Source: Harmonia axyridis (taxonomy: Eukaryota; Arthropoda; Insecta; Coleoptera; Coccinellidae). Taken from it: a stretch of 64,000 nt of DNA. The notes beneath the pieces are model-generated. The model was given only the letters and a program-made list of their open reading frames with translations. It searched no databases and was not told the DNA's origin. Both the position numbers and the translations under genes were made by a program. The stretch covers positions 11,532,001-11,596,000 of the forward strand of contig NC_059503.1 of assembly GCF_914767665.1 (NCBI RefSeq). The letters are read 5' to 3'. Below are positions 11,500 to 22,290 of the stretch, one piece after another; within the stretch, counting starts at the first letter, position 1, and every line of letters starts with the position of its first letter.

Positions 11500-12390
11500 G
11501 TACCAAATGGAAAATATCAATTGTAAGCTTGGAGCATTAAGTGCAAGAGGCTTATTCGCTTCATAAAACCCACTCAGGGGGTGGGGGTTTGTCTTTTTAC
11601 GGTAGATTTCGTTCACGTTCGCTTCAACAAAATGAAAACTTGTAAAGTGATTTAGTGAATTCGGCCTCAGATCTTATCGCATCTTTCAAATGAACACAAA
11701 CACTCCAGAATCATCTCAAACAAATAACCGCACTTATACATTCAAACCATACCCCACAATAAATCAGTGTCTCTAAACCTCCCCCTCCCCAACAAAAAAT
11801 TCACCCATCACACATCCGGCAAAATTGAATCCCGCGCCCGAAATGATTCTGCCATTTTCCAACGGCTGAAATAATGATGAGACGGTCTCTTTTGGAATGG
11901 CATTAAACGTAAAGGCCATCCAGAGGGCCACGGACCAACCCCGACATCATAGACTGTCATCACTTATGCATCAGCCAGCCCGTCTGCAAAACGGTCCCAG
12001 AGGACGCAGATTACTGCACTCACTACACCGGGTGGGTTCACCTGTTGAATCAAGAAACAAATCTGCATATAAGAGTACTTCGGTATAATTTCCCATTCAA
12101 GTTGGCGTCGGTTGAATGGGACTGAATCTCTTCGGAGGGTTTTATGGACTCTAAAAAGCGGCTTGTACTCGTTCGGCTTTCAGTTATTCATTAGGAATGG
12201 AGGGATTATTGGGGTGTTCGAGACGTAGATTCGATCGGTTGGGGTGGGGAAGAGATAAGTGTGTGATTAGTATATTCCGATGTGGATGGTCGGAAGTATC
12301 AGTATTGAGCTGATTTCGTCGTGATTGGAACGAGTTTTATACTTTTTTCTACCGATAAAATTGTCTAGTCATACATATTTCTTCTTCCTC
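11500..12390. other. No gene recognised; GC-richer at 11740-12130
   Basis: Spacer between the two inverted family C copies. Short frames only, the longest 63 codons at 11897-12088, without motif. Confidence 0.5.
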
Positions 12391-12600
12391 TTCTGTGAAA
12401 TGGATATGCAAATCATTATACACGAATTAAATCACAATTTTCAAGACTTTAATCTCACCGTTATCGAATTTCGAAGTTCATACGAGTCTACCGTATGATG
12501 GCTATCCAATATAAATATCAAAACCATAAAAAATTGGATTGAATTCTCAAAAATTATCATTTCAATTGTATGTAATGATTTGCATACCCATTTCACAGAA
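12391..12600. repeat. MITE-like element with ~28-bp terminal inverted repeats
   Basis: The left arm begins CTGTGAAATGGATATGCAAA at 12393. The reverse complement of the right end (12570-12598) reads CTGTGAAATGGGTATGCAAA, so the arms differ at only a few positions. The 210-bp unit has no coding capacity. A lone arm of the same family is at 4399-4425. The arms contain ATGCAAAT-like octamers, which may be coincidental. Confidence 0.7.
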
Positions 12601-13241
12601 CAGTATTATCATTATTATTTGAACTGGGGCCGTTGTGGTTCGGTAAGCCTTCCGGGAACTGCGACCATGTAGATCTTTTGTTCTCTATCCTACTCACTCA
12701 TGGAAACCCAAGGAAGTCGTCAATATCTGACAACCTCCTTAGGTGTCTTGGCTGTTACCCCTCTGGTATCCAGGACCTGCTTATCCATATAAATGGATCC
12801 TAAGCCGTCTAGCTCTGGACACTTGCATGCCATGTGTTCTGCTGTTTCTGCTTCCGATCTACAGAGCCTGCAAATCTCATCTGCTGACTTTCCCATGCGA
12901 TACAAATGATGTTTTTACCGACAGTGCCCCGACAGCAGTCCCACCATCACCCGAAGCTCGGCTCGTGACAGCTTCAAGAGCTTTTTGGCGTAGGTAGGTG
13001 AAATCGTCACGAATTTCTTTGCCTGAGCAAGTCCAGGAGTGTTAGTCCAGTGGATTATCCTGTTAATCAACTCCCATAGTTACCGCAGCTTCATATTGGT
13101 CTTTTCCTAGCCCACAGAAAGGCTCAGGTCCAGCAGGTGTTAACCTTGATGCATTTTTTGCAAGTTCATCAGCTTCTTCATTTCCTTCAACTCCACAGTG
13201 CTCAGGTACCCATAGTATAGTCACTTCATCACAGAACAGTA
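12593..13241 (-). mobile_element. 5'-truncated I/R1-type non-LTR element with TSD (family C, copy 2)
   Basis: Minus-strand homologue of 10860-11499. It begins in the RNase H domain (VTILWVPEHCGVEG), continues through frameshifts, and ends with CRLCRSEAETAEHMACKC, where the zinc-knuckle His is kept, in the frame at 12720-12905. Its 3' tail is AAT-rich at 12606-12620. The 13-bp sequence TCACAGAACAGTA at 12593-12605 and 13229-13241 is a target-site duplication. The left TSD overlaps the outer end of the MITE arm ending at 12600, so this element landed in the end of that MITE. The 5' truncation point is about 15 bp upstream of that of copy 1. Confidence 0.85.
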
Positions 13242-13369
13242 AGAAAGATAATGAATTTTCGAACTATGAGACACGATGAGTAAAAATTATATTGAAAAAA
13301 TACAAAAACTATGAAACGTAAGTCTGAGCTCATAATGAATTTAGTTATTCAAATTATTATCCGTTGTTT

Positions 13370-13470
13370 TGGCTTACGTTTCTAAGGTTTCAGTGCCCTA
13401 ACATATTCATTGTGATTGTTGTTGATACCATCTTCAGTGATACAAGCCCTGGCGGATCATATGACAAGCA
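13370..13470 (-). mobile_element. IS630-Tc1-mariner transposase relic (small fragment)
   Basis: The minus strand reads a short block with EDGINNNHNEYV. It matches the segment just after the first catalytic Asp-Glu (SDE) in a transposase family also seen, better preserved, at 62245-62755 (EGINNNHNKHVW). Nucleotide identity around TTGTGATTGTTGTTGATACC is evident between the two places. Only about 100 bp are recognisable. Confidence 0.5.
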
Positions 13471-13922
13471 AAAATTTGTTACATGTTCCCCATATGGGTG
13501 TAAGTTATTTATGACTGATTATAAAAAAAGCACATTGCATCGGTTGTGTTTGAAGCACTTTCTTGCTGAGTGGTGAATCTACAATTGAATTTAAATTCGT
13601 CGAATTGTCACAGATTTTTCATAATTAAACCTTGAATATTTTCAAAATCGTGCATTTTGCAAAAAACTAAAAGGGTAATTTAATTTTCTGAAATCAATGA
13701 GTCTTATAGTGATTTTGGATCATCTCTAAATATTTTTCACAATAACTTATGTTGGAATCAACTCTCCAATCTTTTGCGAAACCTTACAAAAATCATCATA
13801 CATTTGAGCCGATTTCAATTTGAAAAGAGATCCGAAGTAGCAATCACGTGGTGTTCATCAGTAATCTACCATTTTTTTCAATCGATAAAACCATGACGCT
13901 CTAATTGAAGTTGTCTTTAGAC

Positions 13923-14036
13923 AACGAAGTGATATTGTCATAATGATGATGAAAAATGTCAAAGACGAACTTCAATATTTATATTGAAGTTCGTCTTTGA
14001 CATTTTTCATCATCATTATGACAATATCACTTCGTT
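13923..14036. repeat. Perfect palindrome, 56-bp arms, 2-bp centre
   Basis: The sequence from 13923 to 13978 is exactly reverse-complementary to 13981-14036, with TT at the centre (13979-13980). No mismatch is found over all 56 pairs. The left arm starts AACGAAGTGATATTGTCATA. An imperfect echo (TTGAAGTTGTCTTTAGACA) lies just left of it at about 13907. It contains no convincing gene. It may be a young foldback element or a recent inverted duplication. Confidence 0.95.
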
Positions 14037-15145
14037 AATTCGTTTGAATTGGTTTTTCTTCATATACGCTGCTGTAAGTTTTACATCCACTTCTGAATCA
14101 CCCTGTATACCCTTATCTCCAGTTATGAGAATGCTGCCAGTGCTACATCGCGTCATCGGAATGTTCGCTATCAGCCCTCAGGGTTTCGGAAAAATCGATA
14201 GGCTTTTTTTGCCCTCCCTTCTTATCCTCTTGTGAATCTTTCGCTCTAGAAGTTACCCTGTACATCCGATAGGAGTATGCAATAAAGCGTCTACGATATG
14301 AGTATCAGATTTCAATATCCTTTATTCTCTGATCATATATACTCTTGAAATTTTATTTGCGTGGAAAAACACCGATATTGAAATATTGTACGGAGAGAAC
14401 AAGGAGAATATTATCTAAGGCGAAGGTGATTTTTTTGTCGGAGACTTTCAAACATCTTCAAAGTACATTTTTTCATTATCAATTATCTTATATGGCTAAT
14501 ATTCTGAATGAACGAGAAAGATGACTGAAAGATTTCATTTTATATATAAATTCCTTCACGGTTACCTCCAAAAGTAGATGGCTATGCTTGGTTATTATTC
14601 GAAAACAATGTCAGATGAAATTTCAATTTAGCACTCAATATTTTACAATAAATCTACGGGTATTTTCGGCTTATAAAATGATGGAAAGTCCTGTTTTGAA
14701 TCGCTGAATCGATTCCAAAATGAATGAGATGCATTTTAGGATTTGCTTTCCTTTAAATGAACAAAAATAATGCAAAGCTTTTTGTGTTCCTGTATAAAGC
14801 TGGAGGACGAATCACTATTGAATAAAATTATTTCTTGGGCAATTTGTCTTTTGTGTACATCATGCATCAAGCCTTGGACCGTTCGAACATAAATCTCCAG
14901 ATTTTTATTGTCAGTTGTTGCTCGTTTTCCGCTTTCCACTCTCTATTATTATAATTTCATTTTTTTCTGGGCACAAAATTTTGATGTGCGGAGTGTTACG
15001 TGCATAATGATGTGGAGCTAAATCTGGCAAATACACAATATCATCTTGAGCATAATTCTAGTCTTTCGAGTCGATTCATGCTAAAAAGTTGGTCGTGTTG
15101 TACTAAACTTGCAGGTTACCACAAAACCAGCCATACAAACTGTTA
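14037..15145. other. AT-rich stretch, no gene recognised
   Basis: Ends of frames occur but carry no domain. The minus strand near 15000-15050 reads a short YLPDLAPHHYA-like string that loosely recalls a transposase end, but too little is present to call. Confidence 0.45.
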
Positions 15146-16105
15146 TTAGGCCAATTGAACGTTGATTGGTATGCTAAGTTTTAACGTGGTGAAATGAGCA
15201 CCGAAGACGGCGAACCCAGTGGACGCCCAAAAGAGGCTGTCACCGACGAAAAAATCGAAAAAGTTCACAATTTTGAATGACCGTAATGCGAAGATGATCG
15301 CGATAGCCGACATTTTGAAGATATCATCTGAACGTGTGCATCATATCATTCACGATTATTTGTACATGAGAAAGCTGTGTGCAAAATGGATGCCGCGCGA
15401 ACTCACAATCGATCAAAAGCAAGAACGTGTTTATGATTCTGAGCAGTGTTTGAAGCTGTTTGAGTCCAATAAACCAGAATTCTTGCGTCGATATGTGACA
15501 TTGGATGAAACATGGCTCCATCATTTCACTCCGGAGTCTAATCGACAGTCAGCTGAGTGGACTGCACACGATGAACCGAATCCAAAGCGAGGAAAAACAC
15601 AACAGTCAGCTGGCAAGGTTATGGCAGCAGTATTCTGGGATGCGCAAGGTATAATATTCATTGATTACTTCCAAAAAAAACGTTTAAAGGATGAGATCGT
15701 TGAAAAACGGCCCCATTTGAAGAAAAAAAAGGTACTGTTTCATCAAGACAATGCGCCGTGTCACAAATCAATGAAAATGATAGCGAAATTGCATGCATTG
15801 GGCTTCGAATTGCTTCTGCATTCACCGTTTTGCCAGATCTGGCCCCCAGCGACTTTTTCCTGTTCTCAGACCTCAAATAATGCTCTCTGGATATAAATTC
15901 AGCGCCAATGAAGAAGTAATCGTCGAAACTGAGGCCTATTTTGAAGTGAAAGGCAAATCGTACTACAAAAATGGTATCGAAAAGTTGGAAGATCGCTATA
16001 ATCGCTGTATCGCCCTCGAAGGCAACTATGCTGAATAATAAAACCGAATTTTGCCAAAAAAATGTGTTTTACTATGGTAGACCGGAGACTTTTCAATTGG
16101 CCTGT
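15146..16105 (+). mobile_element. mariner (DD34D) element, copy 1, internally deleted
   Basis: Terminal inverted repeats are TTAGGCCAATTGAA at 15146 and the complement of ACAGGCCAATTGAAAAGTC ending at 16105. They are flanked by TA target duplications at 15144-15145 and 16106-16107. Compared with copy 2 at 45810-47018 this copy has lost about 280 bp between the left repeat and the GATTGGTATGCTAAG block, so the 5' leader and the N-terminal DNA-binding region are gone. The remaining 960 bp carry the decayed transposase described in the next entry. Confidence 0.93.
15219..16038 (+). pseudogene. mariner transposase pseudogene (copy 1)
   Basis: The frame at 15219-15896 (225 codons) has the helix-turn-helix linker motif WMPREL, the first catalytic Asp in DETW (residue 96) and the second in HQDNAPCH (residue 177). 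A short deletion removes residues after FIDYFQKK. A frameshift near 15830 destroys the YSPDL...PSD region that should give the third Asp of the DD34D triad. Coding then resumes in another frame to 16038 (FSANEEVIVETEAYFEVK ... ALEGNYAE), which is the normal C-terminus. Intact enzymes of this family cut and paste the element; this copy cannot encode one. Confidence 0.92.
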
Positions 16106-16107
16106 TA

Positions 16108-17010
16108 TAGTGAATAATGCAAGAATGACTGTTTCTAAATTTTAACACTATCAAGCAACGAGGATCGTGGTGATGCGGAAACTAGGGGGGAAACTGTTTG
16201 CCGACCCGCAAAATGAATATTTACGAGCCGCCACTGGGAAACGTATCAACAAACAGAACAAATGAACGCTGTCAACATAACCCTACGTCCCACGTGGTGT
16301 CAACGTGGTAGTCGTTCCTTCTTCGCGCCGTCAGAATGAACGTCCACAAATTTCAATTCAACAGAATGGACGGGCATTTGGAATAACGGAATTTTCCATT
16401 GTCTCCGAGAAGGGTAGGGATGGAAATGCTATTGCGGGGGTCGACGCTTCCTATTTCCCGAGTTCGCAGTTCATTTATCTTGTCCTGTGCAGTGACCTAT
16501 TTCCGAAAGTATATTGAATGTTTTCTTACATCCCCACCATACTTCACTTGTTGTTCGCATGAGGGAGCCGGCCAGAAAAGCGGAATTATCCGGACTTTAG
16601 TTGGGGTGAACATATGGACTGGATCGATCCGATCCATTCTCTACGGGGTGTGAGAGAACTCAGGGGTGTCTCTTTTTGTTTTCGTTTATTATTTTCAAAT
16701 ATAAGGTGCTATCTTGCTCTCTTTCTATCTCCCTCATAGGATTGCGGTTTTTATTCCGGAAACATTGAAGGAATCTTCATTATGGCAATAGGTATCAAAT
16801 ATTCCCTCCAATTTCATAGCGCATGAATTTGCCGTAGAACAGTTGGGTTCAGGTCCCAAGCCGACCAGGTGCCCAGACAACGAAGTAATATTTCGGACAT
16901 TACATACTCCCCTGTCAGTTCCAACGACGTTCCAAAGGAAGCGGTACGAAGGTGTATCCGGGAAGATACGCTATCTTCGATAGAGTTGTGAAGTTACAAA
17001 TCTTCAATGT
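16108..17010. other. Moderately GC-rich stretch, no gene recognised
   Basis: Overlapping frames of 70-84 codons at 16305-16653 on the same strand, in different phases, have no domain. Probably non-coding. Confidence 0.5.
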
Positions 17011-17906
17011 GAAGGGTGATTTTTTAGAGCTATAGAACTTTAAACTGCAATAAAACAACGATGGGTTATTCGATTGACATGAATTTTATTTATCCGCAAG
17101 ATAATCTTGTGGCATTACATTTTAAATATGATTTCTGGCATATGACCGCCACAGCTGGCTCGGATGTAGTCCAATTGTACGTCCAATTTTCGATGACTTT
17201 TTCCAACATTTGTGGCCGTATATCGGCAATAACACGGCGAATGTTGTCTTCCAAATGGTCAAGGGTTTGTGGCTTATCCGCATAGACCAATGACTTTACA
17301 TAGCCCCACAGAAAGTAGTCTAGCGGTGATAAATCACAAGATCTTGGAGGCCCCTTCACAGGTTCAAAACGTGAAATAAAGCGGTCACCAAACGTGTCTT
17401 TCGAAAAATCGATTGTGACACGAGCTGTGTGACATGTTGCGCCGTCTTGTTGGCACCACAGCTCTTGGACATCATGGTTGTTCAATTCAGGAATGAAAAA
17501 GTTAGTAATCATGGCTCTATACCGATCACCATTGACTGTTTCTGAAGAAGTACGTACCTACCAATGATTCCACCAGCCCATAAAGCGCACCAAACAGTCA
17601 GTTTTTCTGGATGTAACGGTGTTTCGACATACCCTTGAGGATTAGCTTCACTCCAAATGTGGCAGTTTTGTTTCTTGACGTAGTCATTCAACCAGAAGTG
17701 TGCTTCATCGCTAAACAAAATAAAATGGACGTAGTGCGCGATACGTATTCCGCACAGAACCATTATTTTCGAAATGAAATTGCACTATTTGCAAACGTTG
17801 TTCAGGCCTGAGTCTATTCATGATGAATTGCCAAACCAAACTGAGAATAAATCATTTGACAGCTGTTAAATCCGTCGCCATCTTGAAAAGTAATGCCAAC
17901 TCAAGA
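17011..17906 (-). mobile_element. rosa-like DD41D element, copy A, internally deleted
   Basis: The left end (3' end of the element) shows AAGGGTGATTTTTTAGAGCT, matching the terminal repeat of copies B (36271-37180) and C (48326-49259). The right end stops at the ATGCCAACTCAAG block near 17906 and lacks the outer terminal repeat, so this copy has lost one end. It contains an N-terminal coding stretch around 17770-17830 joined directly to the catalytic domain, with the central part of the gene missing. Confidence 0.85.
17090..17763 (-). pseudogene. DD41D transposase pseudogene (copy A)
   Basis: Two overlapping minus-strand frames, 17509-17763 and 17090-17512, encode the catalytic half. The first Asp is in ILFSDEAHFW, the second in CQQDGATCHTA, the third in CDLSPLDYFLWGYVKSLVY. 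The spacing between the last two Asp is 41 residues, which defines the rosa-type (DD41D) group. A deletion near 17540 breaks the frame between the halves (the GPYFFKNDDGQNV region is missing). The C-terminus is also frameshifted. The usual DUF4817-type N-terminus is fused out of frame through an internal deletion. Confidence 0.88.
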
Positions 17907-19516
17907 TAACATAAAAGGTCTACATTATACTTTTACCATAAAACATCATATTCAACCGATCAGCTCCATAAATATTAGTAGATTTCTGGATAAGACATGA
18001 CTATTGTGCTCTATCTATTCAAATCTACACAAACTAGCAACAATCGCATTATCGAAAAAAATTTCAGAACAACAATATTTCGTATCTCCGTTGAGTCGAA
18101 CGAATTTAATTGGTATGAAATTCCGCAATATTTCATCTCGATGAAATGCGCGATAATTAATATTTGATGAATCATATTATTATGCATCGATCTAACGATT
18201 CCAATTCGGAACGTATTTAATGCCCCATCATGCAAATAGCGAACAATATTACACTCGATATTCATGTATTCCGGACGTAAAAGTTCGATGTATTCAATTT
18301 AATGTTGGAAGTAGTTGCCTAGAATATCCCCAAACTCTGAAGAGTTTTATATAGGTTTCCGGAAGAATGAGTTTTTGAACGTCAAATCATGATATAAAAT
18401 TTGACGTCGATGGAGGACTTTAAAATGTTCGATACTGATTGAAAGAAACAAAACAATTTAAATTTCACACCAAGTTTAATGTAATCATCGAAGAGGAAGA
18501 GTTACTACCTACACCAATTTCATTCTTGAATCTTTTTGTTTTTTGAATATTTGTTGTAGATTTCTCACATGTTTTTTTTTAAACCAGACTATCAGTTTGT
18601 GTGAATGTAGAAGGAATTTCCACAAAATATAAGTAATAATAATTAAATTTTCACAACTGGTCAAACTGTTTCTTGATGATAATCAAAACTTTCTAAATTC
18701 TCAATTCTTTCTCTAATAATATTCGGATTAATATGTTCAAAATACCATAAGCCATATCATACATTGTTTTTTTTTTCTTTTGGATGAAATGTTTATGTGC
18801 AATGTATTCGTCTCAATTTTTTTTTGAGTCCCTAATTGACCTAAGGATATACACATACTGAATAATATAATTTGAATTGAGTGAATATTCTATGTACCGA
18901 TTTTTTTTGTCAGAACATTTTCTGATAAAACTCATCAATGATTCAATTCAAAGACATTTATTCAGCCACGCTGACTGTACCTCATGAGAACCACTTGTTT
19001 GACATTTCGAGCTCCTACAATTTCATACTTCTCACATCCGGAAAAGGAAAAGCCATGAAATATTTGTCGAGACCACATGATATAAAAATCGAATGCATTC
19101 CATCCTATCAGAATACCAGGAGAGGAAAGTAGATACTCCACCATTGTTCAGGGCATTATCTGCAGTTCATTCGTTCATTCTAGCACATTTTATGATCGGA
19201 TATAAAAGTATAATCTAGTTTTCTCCGGATCCACGTAAAATATGACCTCGTTTCAAACTGGGGCAATTTCTGATAAGCAGAGATATATTGTTGAAAGAGT
19301 TTGTCTTTGTAGTATCGATTCTGGGGCATTATATGAAGGATTTATTTCGAAGTATTTGTTTAGCTACAAAGTGAGCAAAAGCATTTTTGTCATTCTAGTT
19401 ACCAATTATTTTGGAAGAATGTACAAAATGGGATTAGGTATACTGTTAAGTTGCAGAATTGAGGAGTAGGTGAGGATTAGAGATGAGATATTGAAGATAT
19501 AACTCTTGGTTATATA
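17907..19516. other. AT-rich stretch, no gene recognised
   Basis: Several poly-T runs (18560-18910) and short chance frames on both strands, for example 18938-19132 and 18962-19144, which are mutually antisense. No motif found. Confidence 0.5.
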
Positions 19517-20160
19517 CATGGTGTCCCGTAAAGACCACGTCAAACCGAGGGAGAATGTAGATCAAAGGATAACCCACCTGCAATGGCAAAATTCCCATTA
19601 TAAAAGTCTTACAATTACCATTGTTCACTAGGTAATACAACATCGAAGATTTCTTAACAGAATTGACAAACTTGATTTGGTCAGAAACGTACCTATTTGG
19701 ATAAAAACAGCCGTATCTTTTTTCTTTGAATAACAAATGACTTGTGTGATACCTTTTTGAAATTACTATAAAATAGACAATTTATTGGTGTTATGTGCAG
19801 TAGTAGCTCGGTACATTTTGATTACACTACGATGGGCTAAACTTCATGAACAAAACCAAAATTTCCAAAAAAAAATATTTCTCTCAGCCCCCCTTTAAAA
19901 TGTTCGGAAGATGTTTTTAATGTAAACGTTGAAATCATTCTTCAGCAATATTTTACTGAAAAACTCAACCAAAAAGGTGTAAAATTGTACCAACCGTAAG
20001 GACAAAACTATTGAAAGGGGCAAAAATTCATTATTTTCCAAAAAAATAAATATCTCGAAAACGGTAAGACTTTTATAATAGGAATTTTGTCATAGCAGGT
20101 GGGTTATCCTTCGATCTACATTCTCCCTTGGTTTGACGTGGTCTTTGCGGGACACCCTGT
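19517..20160. mobile_element. Foldback/MITE-like element with ~96-bp inverted arms
   Basis: The left arm at 19517-19612 begins CATGGTGTCCCGTAAAGACC. The right arm at 20064-20160 is its near-complement, ending GGGACACCCTGT. By eye they differ at around ten positions over 96 bp. TATA lies on both outer sides, consistent with a TA-type target duplication. The 450-bp centre has no transposase. The CAGGGTGTCCC terminus is a common ending among insect non-autonomous elements. Confidence 0.85.
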
Positions 20161-20165
20161 ATATT

Positions 20166-21434
20166 GTGTTGAAATCTGCCTTGGAACAACCCGAGAAGTA
20201 GCTTAGCTCAGCAGTGATGCTATGTACCCAATATCTGTAGCATATCGGACCTGGCTTCAAAAATGTTATCATTAATTTCCAAATAAAATGCAAATAAAGG
20301 AGGAGTGTAATGATGTTTGTCATGAGCGCCGTCAGTCTCATTAAAAATCGATTCTGTGGCATAAATCAAATAAAATACAGTAACGGCAGAATAAGAATAA
20401 ATCAAAGGCAACTGCGATGTTACAAAGCCTCTGTATTATTTGTGATATCTACTTTATGATTCAGATCAGAAAAAAATCCTCGATATAGTGTAATAATTGT
20501 TGGATGAATACATCATATCTCAATTAATATTTGAAATGGAGCAATTGGACCAAAAAATGACTCCCATAAAACATAATCAAAAGCAACAAAAAAAAAAATA
20601 GCGAAACCTAACCGATCCAGCCATTCCCGAAGACCACAAAGCACGATAATTGAACAAGGCCAAAACCGTCGAGAAAACACAAAACATCGGCAATTGCCAA
20701 CTGGCGTATAAATCGCTCTACATAACACAAAGGCCGATCTTTTCAACGCCGCAAACCACTAGTTGCTAGCTGGCGCGCAGAATGTAGCAGTCCTTGCCCT
20801 TTGCCGTCTCGCGCGCTCGGCCTGTTGCGTCCAAAAACTATTTTCCTACCGGCCGCCGTGATTTACAGCCGGCCAATAAGTCCTCTGCGAGCGTTCAAAA
20901 CCCGATCGATTAGCGCTGAATAACTAATGGACTTTACCGAATCTTTCCAATTCGCAACAATGCGAACCGTTCGTCGATCGATTAATGTACTCCCTTTTTG
21001 GCCATCGACAAATTATGCAACGCGTTTTGGCAGTGCCAGCTACAGCTGATGCGGCAGGCCGTAGTTGTTTAGTGCTTATGGATTCATTCGAGTGCAGAAT
21101 GGCCGTGTTTCCCCTTTTAGTTGAATATATGTACGCTCATCCGCTTACCCAACAGATTTGACTGCGTTGAAAGCGCGCGTGTTCGTCGTTCGCGATTTGT
21201 TTTTTTGGTTTTGATATTTCCGATGATGGAGCTTTGAGACCGTTCGCGGAAACGATAATCTGGAATTTCTGGAATTATGTAGAGGGTATGGCAACACTGG
21301 CTTCTCTGTAGTTGATGGGGAAGAGAGAGGAATATAATTCCTTTAACTTATCGTCAATGGTTATGATCTTTTATGTTTCTGCTTCATAATTATGGGGAAC
21401 ATAATAATGAATCAAATGCAATTTTTTCATTATT
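20166..21434. other. Unannotated; GC-rich island at 20750-21250
   Basis: The island has clustered homeodomain-like ATTA cores (for example GATCGATTAATG) and CAGCTG boxes, with no long frame that looks coding. It could be regulatory DNA; this is only a compositional impression. Confidence 0.35.
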
Positions 21435-21580
21435 TCTAATGATATCTTCTTCTTCTTCCTCTCTCTTAGTTCGTCCACTCCTAGACATAGACCTTTCCTA
21501 ACTCCTTCCAATGCTCTTGTCTTCTGTCGTTGTTCATTTTGAACATCGCAACTCATCATATGTGTTGCGAGGAAAACTGA
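21435..21580 (-). mobile_element. Non-LTR retrotransposon extreme 3' end
   Basis: The minus strand reads RKGLCLGVDELRERKKKK, resembling the last codons of an RT-encoding element (GLCPGVD-type ending). It is followed by a GAAGAAGAAG tail at about 21442. Only about 140 bp are recognisable, so the family is uncertain. Confidence 0.5.
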
Positions 21581-21699
21581 CTTCTTGCTTTTCTGTCTAC
21601 AGAGGTCTTCATTACTCCCTTCATTGGCATATTTGTTAAGGTCTGGATTTGGCCAATGGTTGAACTTCTATTTTTTTCAATTTGCTAAGGGTTAGGTAT

Positions 21700-22290
21700 G
21701 GAAAATTCTACGACAATATTTCGACAAAAAAATTTTCAGGTGAGACCGAAATTCGGCTAATCAAAGATCGTCATTCGCTCACCGATTTTTCGTAGAGCTC
21801 ACGATTTTGAGGAAATTCGAACTTGAAATTTGGGAAAAAATTTCTCTACAAAATCGTTATATCTTCTGAATTATTCGTTACAGACCCCTCAAATATAAAC
21901 ATTTTTGAAACATACAGTTCTGATCTTGAACACAGTAAGGTTTCAAAGGCGTAGCTCACGTCCAGGAGAAGTTGCATTCTCGGGAATATTATCAAATTTT
22001 TCTTCGAAAATTTCAGATTTTTGCCTATAATTTCTGAAATGATGTACTAATCGCCCAATTGCAAGCATTTTCGTGATCTGCATAGTCGAATCAGTCAATA
22101 AAATGGTACAATAGTCCCATGAAGGAACTTTTATTTGTTTTCAATCTTTTTTCAATGGAAAATTTCACGAAAATTTCTCGACAAAAATTTTTCAGGTGAG
22201 ATCGAAATTCGGCCAATCAGAGATCGTCAATTCTGGCACCGCTCACCGATTCTTCGTAGAGCTCTCGGTTTTGAGGAAATTCGAAGTCGA
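21700..22290. repeat. Direct repeat pair, ~125 bp each
   Basis: Segments at about 21700-21822 and 22154-22285 share TTTTTCAGGTGAGA-CGAAATTCGG and CGTAGAGCTC-CG-TTTTGAGGAA blocks, in the same orientation and about 450 bp apart. The second copy has a short insertion (CTGGCACC). Nothing coding is recognised between them. Confidence 0.6.
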
